From an uncultured Opitutales bacterium (GTDB lineage: Bacteria; Verrucomicrobiota; Verrucomicrobiia; Opitutales; Intestinicryptomonadaceae), in the NCBI GenBank assembly GCA_900547395.1, contig URGP01000001.1:1-64000 (forward strand): a DNA stretch of 64,000 bases, written 5' to 3'. Below, piece by piece: positions 56,400 to 64,000 of the stretch. The translations under genes were made by a program, and so were the position numbers. How positions within the stretch are numbered: position 1 is the stretch's first letter; every line of letters begins with the position of its first letter. The notes below the pieces were generated by a model, which worked only from the letters and a program-made list of their open reading frames with translations, was not told where the DNA came from and did not search any database.

Positions 56400-57854
56400 C
56401 TATTCGTATGTACAAGTGATAAACTGATTAGGATTGTTTTGAACAGTATTTCCATAAGGGATGTCCCCTGAATTTATTTCCCATAATTGATTAAATGGGT
56501 CTTCCCAATATCCACGTCCGTCCCAACCACCGACACTGCATATCGTAATACTGTGTGTAATTAAAGTTGAAACCCATGAATTATATTGTGATTCATTAAA
56601 AAACATGCCCACAACTCCGCCTTTTACTTTTGCAACCTGTATTAGTTGAGAAGTTGTAAATCCGCTCCAATACCCTATATATACATAAGCTAATGATACA
56701 TTTGTAAAGTCTTCCGTACCCGTGAAAGTTACAGCAGGAAGACATGCACCCTGCAAGCCTGCATAAGCATTACGAACATTTCTTATAGAACGTGCTGCCA
56801 ATAGAAGTTGAGCAGGAGTTAGTTCTGAAAGGCGATATCGCCAATCGCAATATTGCAGATTTATTCCCGTAAAATCTAAATCGTATGCAGATAGACAACC
56901 ATTTATCAATGATCGATTTACATACGACAACCTTGCAAGAAGCCCCTGTCGTATTGTTTTTGCATTATCGGCAGTTATACTTATAGAACTTGTAATTTGC
57001 CCCTTATGTACTGCTAATAAGTAATTGAGTGCAGCCTGGGTTATCGAGGAATTCCAATTAAAATTATTCCAATCATTTAAGGTTTTTGAACCAAATATAG
57101 ATGTTAATTCTTCAAGAGTAGAATTATTTGCGTCTGCAACGGTTGCCGTTTGTCTATATGCTGATACATTTCCTTCCGCATCTCGTGCGAGTGTATTCGA
57201 GTTTACTCCAACTACCATATTGTTTGCGTTATAGGTAATGTTATCTATGGATGGAGTTAATGAAGTTGGCAAAGAAGCTGACTCTTGGGGCGTCAAAGAA
57301 AGAACTGTTGCAGAACGAGAAGAAGCAGATGCACTTAAACGTGTTAATGGAGACGAAATTGCAACATTATTCAATGTTGTTCCTGATAAAGACATTGTTT
57401 CGGGCGACAAATTACCAACCTTAGCAATAAATCCATTATTAGATAACGATGTATTTGATGTCTCGTTTCCATTGGGGATTTCAAATATTGATAAATCCAC
57501 AAAAACATTCTTATCGCTTAAGCCGTTACTTGAAGAAATATTTAATGAAACTTCCCCGGACGAAATTTGAAGAGGATCAAGAACTTGCGCAACCGGATAT
57601 GTCCCATCTTTTGTCACAGGAATCGTACCTACAGTCATTGTTTTACCATTTGATAAAACTAAGTTTAACGAAAGATCTGTCGGGACATTTACTCCGCTTA
57701 CTTTAACATTGCCTCCTAACATATGCGGATTGTCGCTATTTACATTGCCAACTTTCCCATTATAAAGAGCATCGCTTTGCCCATATAAAAGTCCTTCTAT
57801 ACACCAAAACGATAATGTACATATCGCCATTATATTTAATGTTTTTATTCTCAT
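56400..57854 (-). CDS. exported protein of unknown function in the Rhs island
   Basis: 484 residues with a signal peptide (MRIKTLNIMAICTLSFWCIE, ending near GLLYGQ). The N-terminal half is Ser/Asn/Thr-rich and beta-like, as in secreted or surface proteins. The C-terminal third has two related segments (LDFTGINLQYCDWRYRLSEL then TPAQLLLAARS; VTFTGTEDFTNVSLAYVYIG then FTTSQLIQVAK), loosely pentapeptide-repeat-like. No known family recognised. Its upstream region is a copy of the leader that precedes the displaced Rhs cassette. Confidence 0.6.
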   Translation of the reverse strand: MRIKTLNIMAICTLSFWCIEGLLYGQSDALYNGKVGNVNSDNPHMLGGNVKVSGVNVPTDLSLNLVLSNGKTMTVGTIPVTKDGTYPVAQVLDPLQISSGEVSLNISSSNGLSDKNVFVDLSIFEIPNGNETSNTSLSNNGFIAKVGNLSPETMSLSGTTLNNVAISSPLTRLSASASSRSATVLSLTPQESASLPTSLTPSIDNITYNANNMVVGVNSNTLARDAEGNVSAYRQTATVADANNSTLEELTSIFGSKTLNDWNNFNWNSSITQAALNYLLAVHKGQITSSISITADNAKTIRQGLLARLSYVNRSLINGCLSAYDLDFTGINLQYCDWRYRLSELTPAQLLLAARSIRNVRNAYAGLQGACLPAVTFTGTEDFTNVSLAYVYIGYWSGFTTSQLIQVAKVKGGVVGMFFNESQYNSWVSTLITHSITICSVGGWDGRGYWEDPFNQLWEINSGDIPYGNTVQNNPNQFITCTYE

Positions 57855-57879
57855 TCCATTTTCTCCATTTCTCTAAAAG

Positions 57880-57957
57880 TTATTTTATGCAAGATTTCAT
57901 AAGTACAATCATAAAAAACAGTACCTTATAAATTATAATTTTTTGTGGATTATTCAT
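57880..57957 (-). CDS. 25-codon leader ORF, paralog of the displaced Rhs N-terminus
   Basis: MNNPQKIIIYKVLFFMIVLM then KSCIK and a stop, 25 bp before the exported gene. It corresponds residue for residue to the first 20 codons of the displaced Rhs cassette (MNNLQKIMIYIVLFFMTVLV). Either a small hydrophobic leader peptide or the remnant of a lost cassette. Confidence 0.35.
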   Translation of the reverse strand: MNNPQKIIIYKVLFFMIVLMKSCIK

Positions 57958-58026
57958 CTTGGAATAAAACTATTTTTCCCTGCTTTCAAGTTCCACTTTT
58001 ACATATTTATAATTTATACAAGTCAT
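57901..58026. repeat. leader repeat, copy A
   Basis: 126 bp aligned without gaps to 59624-59749, 17 differences by hand count (about 86% identity). Covers a short hydrophobic ORF start and the region upstream of it. Confidence 0.85.
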
Positions 58027-58093
58027 ATAATTTGAGGTACCGAATTTTTATTTTCGCTTAATGTTATCTCGTCTCTTTCTTATTATTAAATTG

Positions 58094-58747
58094 CTATACC
58101 TTTATTTTATTTCTATTATAAAGATCAGCTATGGCATCAAGAACATCGCTTAAAAACGCTTCGCAATCTCCATATTTATATTTATTGGTTATGTTTATTT
58201 TTAGTATATATGGAATAACGCTTTCTGTTTCTACTTTTATTTCGAAACATCCTTTTTGTGCGATTTCATTAAAAACCTTTTCCGTTATATTTTCTTCCAA
58301 AAACTGCAATAATTCATACGACTGATTCTCGTACAAAATTTTTCTTCCATTGGTTTTATATTTTCTTAATGGCAGGTTGAATATTTCAACCTCAAGACCA
58401 CTTGCCGCCCCATTCGATTTTTCCAATATAGTTCCGACTAACTTACTCGTTTTCTTTTGTTTTGAAGCCCCTTTTATCATCAATGTAAGGAGTACAGTAG
58501 AGTATATTGCGCCTATGAGTTGTGAATATTTAAAGCCCAGATCAGGCGTAGTTAGAGTTATTAGTATTGCTAAATTATAATAAAATACAATTATAAATAT
58601 AAGAGGCAATGCTACATTTGCCGCCACTGAGCCAAAATTCTCTCTAACATATGAGTATATCCCGATAACAATAAAAATGCCTAAAAGGATAGAAGGCGAT
58701 ATTAAAAAATGGCTAAGAGAATCAAAAACAGGATCGCTTATTTTCAT
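58094..58747 (-). CDS. membrane protein, likely immunity protein of the displaced Rhs cassette
   Basis: 217 residues with three hydrophobic spans in the first 90 residues (SILLGIFIVIGIYSYV; VALPLIFIIVFYYNLAILITL; LIGAIYSTVLLTLMI) and a cytosolic-looking C-terminal domain (NLPLRKYKTNGRKILYENQS...). It begins 9 bp after the Rhs C-terminal cassette stop. In polymorphic toxin loci this is the immunity gene position; a membrane immunity protein would suit a membrane-active toxin. No family recognised. Confidence 0.55.
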   Translation of the reverse strand: MKISDPVFDSLSHFLISPSILLGIFIVIGIYSYVRENFGSVAANVALPLIFIIVFYYNLAILITLTTPDLGFKYSQLIGAIYSTVLLTLMIKGASKQKKTSKLVGTILEKSNGAASGLEVEIFNLPLRKYKTNGRKILYENQSYELLQFLEENITEKVFNEIAQKGCFEIKVETESVIPYILKINITNKYKYGDCEAFLSDVLDAIADLYNRNKIKV

Positions 58748-58756
58748 GGTTTACCT

Positions 58757-59680
58757 TTATTTAAATGATGGGATTGCACCTATAAATGATGACGTACCAA
58801 AAGAAGATAACAGAGCACGTCCGTTACTACTGGTAAAATATTTGGGAATTGTTTTAGGAACCGCATTAAATTTCGTAGCCTGTGAAATTGTTGAGTATCC
58901 TGTAGTCTTTATAATCGAAGATACTCCTTGTCCCAATCCACCAAAAATAGCATTGGATAATACTCCATCTGTAAGATTATTTTGAGTCCCAAGATATTCA
59001 TTTGAGGCAAAATTATACCCGACTTGAGTAATAGCAGAAACTCCCGCTGAAGAACCTATTGAAATTGTTCTTGCAAACGTTGAACTTGCCTTGAATCCTA
59101 TTCCCATTGCAATTGTTCCAGAAACAGGAGTTATTACTGCAGACACAGCTCCAACAATAGCCCCCTTGGTTGCACTCAAAGCAATCTTAGTAAAATCAAA
59201 AGAAGAAAAAGAATTTCCGTTTCTACTTTTATCGTTCAATTGATTTATAATTTCAGCCGAAGCTTCAATAGCAGCACCAATTCCCGCTCCAACAAGAGCT
59301 GTAACAACTAACACTGGAACTTCTCCATTTTGATCGATATAAGAATAAGGATTACCATTTGCATATAGATACCAATTCAAGCCTCCCTCGAAACCGCTTG
59401 GGTCGGATGTTAAGAATGTTTTTGTGGCAGGATTATAATATCTTGCACGCATATTTACGAGACCATTGGGGTCTGTTTGTATTCCAAAGGCTCCGACATA
59501 TTTGAATGGAGTATCGCTATCTCCTATTGAATGTATGCAATACCCCCAAGGGTCATAGCTAAATCTATCGGTTATTGACTTATCTTGATCTGTAAGAGCG
59601 ATCGTACTTCCTAAACAATCCACAAGCACTGTCATAAAGAACAGTACTATATAAATCATAATTTTTTGTAGATTATTCAT
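58757..59680 (-). CDS. displaced Rhs C-terminal cassette with a hydrophobic leader
   Basis: 307 residues. Residues 1-22 are a hydrophobic leader (MNNLQKIMIYIVLFFMTVLV), joined at GST to Rhs core (GSTIALTDQDKSITDRFSYD...PWGYCIHS...RARYYNPATKTFLTSDPSGF / EGGLNWYLYANGNPYSYIDQ), then a hydrophobic Gly/Ala-rich variable tip (VPVLVVTALVGAGIGAAIEA...SATKGAIVGAVSAVITPVSG). The core part is nearly identical to that of the full Rhs gene at 60711; the tips differ completely. Orphan rhs-CT modules serve as spare toxin tips, but most lack a start; this one has its own leader. Toxin activity unknown. Confidence 0.7.
   Translation of the reverse strand: MNNLQKIMIYIVLFFMTVLVDCLGSTIALTDQDKSITDRFSYDPWGYCIHSIGDSDTPFKYVGAFGIQTDPNGLVNMRARYYNPATKTFLTSDPSGFEGGLNWYLYANGNPYSYIDQNGEVPVLVVTALVGAGIGAAIEASAEIINQLNDKSRNGNSFSSFDFTKIALSATKGAIVGAVSAVITPVSGTIAMGIGFKASSTFARTISIGSSAGVSAITQVGYNFASNEYLGTQNNLTDGVLSNAIFGGLGQGVSSIIKTTGYSTISQATKFNAVPKTIPKYFTSSNGRALLSSFGTSSFIGAIPSFK
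59359..59613. repeat. Rhs core duplication, copy in the displaced cassette
   Basis: 255 bp, same length as and over 90% identical to 61355-61609. Homology starts at TTGCATATAGATACCAATTC and stops exactly at GTACTTCCTA, the junction with the leader. Confidence 0.9.
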
Positions 59681-59749
59681 CTTGAAATGAAACTATTTCT
59701 CCCCACTTTCAAATTCCGTTTTTACATATTTATCATTTATACAAGTCAT
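59624..59749. repeat. leader repeat, copy B
   Basis: Counterpart of 57901-58026. Holds the leader codons of the displaced cassette and its upstream region. Confidence 0.85.
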
Positions 59750-59907
59750 TATTAAGTTAATCCATTTTTTACCTATATCATTCATAAATTACATTAATGG
59801 TTGAATATTTAATATATTTACCTTTATTTATCACGTGCCATAAATTCACTTCCTCCCCCCTATATATCTATTTACTGGAGCTACTTTTGTTCCATAACGT
59901 TCATACT

Positions 59908-60687
59908 TTATTTTATTTCTTCACTAGGATATTTTAATCTCAAAGGATTTTTATCTGAATTATAAAATATATTACAATAAGGATTAACATACAAAACTTT
60001 TGGATTAAATATCCCTGATTTTATTTCATCAATGTTCAATAAAAAAGTAGGCAACCCTAGATTATCAAAGAATGTAATATTATTTTCATTATATGTTATT
60101 TTAGATGTTAAATTCTTAAAAAAAATTGGATCAGGTAGAGTTCTAAACAATAATCCTGAGACCAATTTTTCTTTTGTCTTAATATTCCAAATTTTCACAT
60201 AATATTCAAAGCAATTTGTATTATGATTTGTTATTATTTCAAGATTAAGGTCCTTGAAAATCTTATTCTTTTGGGTCGTATTTTTATAATCATTTTTTCT
60301 GAATTCATGATGGATAGATAGCAACTCTTCAAATGGAATTTTATATTTTGAACGAAGCATATGATAACTTTTCTCTAAAAATGATAAATAAAATTCGAAT
60401 CTTCCTTTTTTATCTAGCTTTAAATAATTGACTTTATCGAATGCAGGGAAAGATACTGTCAGTTTTCTTGTGTCATTATTGATATATATGTCGGGGACTT
60501 TTATGTTATCAATTTTGACAAAAATTCCACTAAACGTATCACATGTTTCAAACTTAAGAGACTTAATTCTAGAAGAAATATATGTTGTTATGAAATTAAC
60601 ATTATAATTAAATATATCTTGAAACGAATTTTGATATATTCGCCGACAATTAAAGTCCATAAATAAATGTACAGAAGTAAATTTCAT
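59908..60687 (-). CDS. likely immunity protein of the main Rhs toxin
   Basis: 259 residues, no signal peptide or membrane span, charged and AT-rich in codon use (MKFTSVHLFMDFNCRRIYQN ...). It starts 23 bp after the Rhs stop, the standard immunity position in rhs loci, so it probably neutralises the nuclease tip of that gene in the cytoplasm. I recognise no immunity family. It is separated from the next cassette by a 227-bp AT-rich gap. Confidence 0.5.
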   Translation of the reverse strand: MKFTSVHLFMDFNCRRIYQNSFQDIFNYNVNFITTYISSRIKSLKFETCDTFSGIFVKIDNIKVPDIYINNDTRKLTVSFPAFDKVNYLKLDKKGRFEFYLSFLEKSYHMLRSKYKIPFEELLSIHHEFRKNDYKNTTQKNKIFKDLNLEIITNHNTNCFEYYVKIWNIKTKEKLVSGLLFRTLPDPIFFKNLTSKITYNENNITFFDNLGLPTFLLNIDEIKSGIFNPKVLYVNPYCNIFYNSDKNPLRLKYPSEEIK

Positions 60688-60710
60688 GGTAGTTTATCTA
60701 AAATCATTGA

Positions 60711-63700
60711 TTAAGGTCTAATATGGCGATTCGGATCTAAATTTCCTAGACTTCTATAAAAATTTGCTAAATCATTTTCTAGTTTTAATGCATCATTTCT
60801 TGCATTAGGTCCCGCCGGAATGAATTTAACTATTTCTGCAGAATACCGTTCATATCCAGCTTCTCTGTTCCACTTATTTACTTGTCTCATTGCTCGAGGA
60901 GATGTTCCATTTTTATTTAGTTGAGTTCCACTTATTCCAATTTTTGCAACGATTAACTGCTGTTTATCATAAATTTTATAAACGTGTTGTGCTTTCATAC
61001 TCAATTTAGAATTTCCATGAATTGCAGTTTTAGCGAAAGCAGAGGCTGAACCGATACTTTTTGATGCAACGCCAGCAATTCTGCCAATAGGAATAACAGA
61101 AGCAATATCCATTGCAAGCGATACCGGTGATACGGAATTTCCCATGCTATAATTTGCATATGTATCTACAAAAGGAATTGTTGCTCGCGCTACTTGGGCA
61201 GTTGGAGTGCTCCAATATTCTTGGGCCAATGATTGATTTACCATCATAGTTTGAGCAACTGACATGCCCCAAGTTGACATTTGCTCGGCTCCGGCACTCA
61301 TTATACTTCCATCCCACATGCCGTTTATATCCACTCGAGAGAAAGGATCTCCGCTTGCATATAGATACCAATTCAAGCCACCTTCGAAACCACTTGGGTC
61401 TGCACTTATAAAGCTTTTTGTGGCAGGATTATAATATCTCGCCCGCATATTTATTAGCCCATTGGGGTCTGTTTGTATACCAAAGGCTCCAACATATTTG
61501 AATGGAGTATCACTATCTCCTATTGAATGTATGCAATACCCCCAAGGGTCATAGCTAAATCTATCGGTTATTGACTTATCTTGATCTGTAAGAGCGATCG
61601 TACTTCCTACTTGGTCAAAGTGATAGTATCTTATTTCTTCCGTTCCGTCAGGCGCAATTTTTACTTCGTATTCAAGACCCGCACCATAAACATAGTAAGT
61701 AGATTCCAACTCCTTGCTTGTTAAGCGCAACCGCATTAGAACTTCATTAACTTCTCCGCTTTTATTATAAATGTACTTATATTGCGTCAGTATGCTCTTG
61801 TCGTAGAACATAACTATCTTGCGGTTCCCTTCGGCATCGTAAGAATAAACTACGTTACCCGTTGAAGTAAGCTCTCCACGTGCATTATATGTTAAATTTG
61901 CATTTGCGGCAGATTCGGTTATAGGGTCTGAAATCATATTGCCGTCATCATCGTATGATATTGTCAAACCCCTGAATGTTTGAAGCTTGTTATCTAAATC
62001 ATAAGTCGCATCGTAGCTATTGCGCGGGAATACCCTGTTTTTCGGCGTGCGAGAAATTGACGTTATTCTATTATCGCCATCGTAAGTATAAGCATAATTA
62101 AAGATGGTTTCGGTTGCCGAAGCCTTTTCGGATATTGAGGTTAGATTACCTGTTTCAGAATCATAAGTTAATTCGCGGTATGTGCCGTTTGGGCGGTCAA
62201 TTCTAACGAGCCTGTTGCCTTTATCGTATGTATAAGTTGTAATGCGCCCTGCCCAGTCAATAACAGTGAAAAGCCTGCCCAAAGAGTCGTATGCATAGGA
62301 AACGGTCTTTGCAGGAATTTCATTTACCGCAGGATAAGTTATTGTGGCGATTTTACCAGTAGGCGTATATGTATAAGCAACAGTTGCATCGCTTGACGTT
62401 GAACTTGTCATTTGCCCCAATGGGTTAAAGACATAAGAATTTGTTTCTTCACCCTGCGTTATGGCATTTATGCGCCCTGCCTTGTCGTAAGAATAGCTTT
62501 TTGTTCCAAGAGAATCTGTTGACGACAACAATCTGCCCGTTGTCGCGTTGTAAGCCATTGTTGTTGTATTCCCTGAAGGGGAAACCGTACTTTCAATATC
62601 CCACGTTCCATCTGCATAGTTTGTTGCAGACACCTTGCCCATTGGGGTTGCAATGGTTGTTTTGCGCTCTTGCAAATCATTTGACATTTGGAATATTCCG
62701 CCTCGGCGATTTGTGAGCGAAGTTTGCTCTCCGAATGAATTATACGCATAAGATACGGTCTGCCCCATGGCATCGGTCATAGATACTTTATTGCCAAGAG
62801 AATCGTATGCATAGGAAATCTTATTTCCTAAATGGCTTTTTGTTGTCTTTATTTTATTTACTTCATTATATGTGTACGAAGTTGTTTGATTTGCAAATGT
62901 TTCGCTTATTCTATTGCCTGCGGCGTCAAGAGTATAAGTTATTTCCTTACCATCAGGTAATTTTGTTGATATAAGCCTGTCGGCAAGGTCATAGCCATAT
63001 GTCGTCGTTTGAGCATTTTCACCGCTACCGACAGTTTCGCTCAATTTCTTTTGCTGGGCGTTCCATACAGTAGTTGTTACCATACCGTCTTCATCGGTAT
63101 ATGTTGAAATGTTTCCTGCATCATCATAAGTTATAGATGTTGAAGAAGCAGTTATGCCTGTTGCTGTTTTTTTCTCGGTTAGCCTGCGGCGTTTATTGTC
63201 GTAAGTATAAGTGGTTTTTAACCCTGCCGAATTTGTTTCCGTTAATACATCCCCTAAAGTATTATAGGTTAGCTTTAGAGTAGTAGAGTCAGGATAGGTT
63301 ATTAAGGTAGGATTGTCTTTTGAAAAAGTTGAATATTTTGTTGTTCGGCCTCCAACAACTTGCGATGTCATTCTTCCATATCCGTCATAGACATATTTAC
63401 TTGTAATCCCTTTCTCATCCAATACTTCAGAAGGACATAAAGTTTTAGTTGAACTCTTTGCATGATATGTAACTATCTTCTTTACCCTGTCAACTTCGCC
63501 TTCCTTTATGGCTTTTTGCGTTATTTTTAATAACCTTGGGACTTCTATTCCATTTGGTTCTTCATAATCATAAATTGTTTCTGCTTTCTTGACTTTCTCT
63601 CCCTTGTTTTCTGTATATTTATATACATTTTCGACAGATGTAGGAGTAAGAACTATTGTATATGGAACTTCATAAACAGTTTCAGAAATCTTATTATGCC

Positions 63701-64000
63701 AATTATCATATTTATTTTCAATGCGTGTAGCTATACGATTTTGAGTAATAATACCCGCTTCAGATATTGACTGAGATAATGAAATGGATGGAGATTCACG
63801 CATAGTCTCGCGACCATGCGCGTCATATTCATAATAATTTGAATTTCCCTTTTGGTCGGAGGTTTTTATACAAAACCCCCTATCGTCATAATAAAACTTT
63901 CTTATATTTCCCAATGGGTCTTTTTCTTCTGTTCGCGACCCCAAGTATGTAAATGTCCACTTCTTGTTGTCATCTCCGCAACTATATTGCTCTTTAACCG
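60711..64000 (-). CDS. Rhs/YD-repeat polymorphic toxin, 5' end beyond the window
   Basis: The frame is open through the right edge (a TTG at 63944 is not the true start), so at least 1095 codons of a larger gene. YD repeats fill most of it (YDAHGR, YDGYGR, YDDAGN, YDLADR, YDSLGR, YDAEGN...). The core closes with RARYYNPATKSFISADPSGF and EGGLNWYLYASGDPFSRVDI, the Rhs cleavage-shell boundary. The tip (last about 210 residues) ends in a nuclease-like domain: HVYKIYDKQQLIVAKIGISG ... RAMRQVNKWNREAGYERYSA ... ALKLENDLANFYRSLG, of the GIY-YIG/URI type. Such proteins deliver toxin to neighbouring cells. Confidence 0.88.
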   Translation of the reverse strand, partial: VKEQYSCGDDNKKWTFTYLGSRTEEKDPLGNIRKFYYDDRGFCIKTSDQKGNSNYYEYDAHGRETMRESPSISLSQSISEAGIITQNRIATRIENKYDNWHNKISETVYEVPYTIVLTPTSVENVYKYTENKGEKVKKAETIYDYEEPNGIEVPRLLKITQKAIKEGEVDRVKKIVTYHAKSSTKTLCPSEVLDEKGITSKYVYDGYGRMTSQVVGGRTTKYSTFSKDNPTLITYPDSTTLKLTYNTLGDVLTETNSAGLKTTYTYDNKRRRLTEKKTATGITASSTSITYDDAGNISTYTDEDGMVTTTVWNAQQKKLSETVGSGENAQTTTYGYDLADRLISTKLPDGKEITYTLDAAGNRISETFANQTTSYTYNEVNKIKTTKSHLGNKISYAYDSLGNKVSMTDAMGQTVSYAYNSFGEQTSLTNRRGGIFQMSNDLQERKTTIATPMGKVSATNYADGTWDIESTVSPSGNTTTMAYNATTGRLLSSTDSLGTKSYSYDKAGRINAITQGEETNSYVFNPLGQMTSSTSSDATVAYTYTPTGKIATITYPAVNEIPAKTVSYAYDSLGRLFTVIDWAGRITTYTYDKGNRLVRIDRPNGTYRELTYDSETGNLTSISEKASATETIFNYAYTYDGDNRITSISRTPKNRVFPRNSYDATYDLDNKLQTFRGLTISYDDDGNMISDPITESAANANLTYNARGELTSTGNVVYSYDAEGNRKIVMFYDKSILTQYKYIYNKSGEVNEVLMRLRLTSKELESTYYVYGAGLEYEVKIAPDGTEEIRYYHFDQVGSTIALTDQDKSITDRFSYDPWGYCIHSIGDSDTPFKYVGAFGIQTDPNGLINMRARYYNPATKSFISADPSGFEGGLNWYLYASGDPFSRVDINGMWDGSIMSAGAEQMSTWGMSVAQTMMVNQSLAQEYWSTPTAQVARATIPFVDTYANYSMGNSVSPVSLAMDIASVIPIGRIAGVASKSIGSASAFAKTAIHGNSKLSMKAQHVYKIYDKQQLIVAKIGISGTQLNKNGTSPRAMRQVNKWNREAGYERYSAEIVKFIPAGPNARNDALKLENDLANFYRSLGNLDPNRHIRP
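61355..61609. repeat. Rhs core duplication, copy in the full Rhs gene
   Basis: The source copy of the 255-bp segment present in the displaced cassette. It encodes the last Rhs core repeat up to the start of the variable tip. Confidence 0.9.

Noticed and set aside
62441..62716. forward and alternate reverse frames inside the Rhs gene
   Set aside because: They overlap intact YD repeats and have no independent support.

Overview
The window reads as chromosomal DNA of a Gram-negative bacterium. Lipid A biosynthesis (LpxI), an OprB-type porin, a secretin, an outer-membrane style lipoprotein and many signal peptides all point to two membranes. The gene families (a 33-residue AURKAIP1/COX24-type ribosomal protein, LpxI, TPR-rich exported proteins, a GH32 with an N-terminal beta-sandwich, a DUF3568-like lipoprotein) and the moderate GC suggest Verrucomicrobiota or a relative. 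That assignment is inference; there is no rRNA in the window.

From 0 to 46.6 kb the DNA is ordinary housekeeping chromosome, gene-dense with many 1-4 bp stop/start overlaps. In order: two exported TPR proteins; acetolactate synthase plus a cyclophilin; exported unknowns, the tiny ribosomal protein, and an ffh-methyltransferase-M16 peptidase operon; tRNA-Lys(CTT), a secreted GH32 fructanase and a HicAB toxin-antitoxin pair; a Sel1 repeat protein, a MATE exporter and an OprB porin with a frameshift; ppx/gppA divergent from rpmH-rnpA-yidD-yidC; yebC, leuC and smc; yicC with a 5'-3' exonuclease; a YycJ-like hydrolase; an M20 peptidase-queD-queE operon; and one long overlapping run leuS - FecR-like - lpxI - sufE - ubiA - ubiX - ubiD, followed by an Asp23/AmaP-like membrane protein. 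UbiA/UbiX/UbiD together suggest late quinone (probably menaquinone via futalosine) steps.

From 46.7 to 54.1 kb lies an accessory segment. It holds a candidate small RNA with its own promoter and terminator, then one huge reverse-strand gene (2298 codons) that looks like a phage/conjugative-element polyvalent protein: zincin-type HExxH segment, DdrB/ParB-like segment, MuF-C/PBECR-like segment, ADP-ribosyltransferase-like segment, zeta-toxin-like P-loop kinase and a long coiled-coil tail. Directly after the kinase, a 70-codon ORF in the +1 frame lies wholly inside the big gene and reads like a genuine small acidic protein, possibly an antitoxin. The 5' end of the big gene looks cut off, and a second truncated fragment abuts it on the other strand, so this looks like the remains of an integrated element.

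From 54.1 to 64.0 kb the DNA turns clearly AT-rich and encodes an orphan secretin, an exported protein of unknown function and an Rhs/YD-repeat polymorphic toxin locus that runs off the right edge. The locus has the main Rhs gene with a GIY-YIG/URI-like nuclease tip, a likely immunity gene, a displaced second Rhs C-terminal cassette that carries a 255-bp copy of the Rhs core fused to a hydrophobic leader, and a second likely (membrane) immunity gene. The 126-bp leader region of the displaced cassette is repeated in front of the exported unknown protein.
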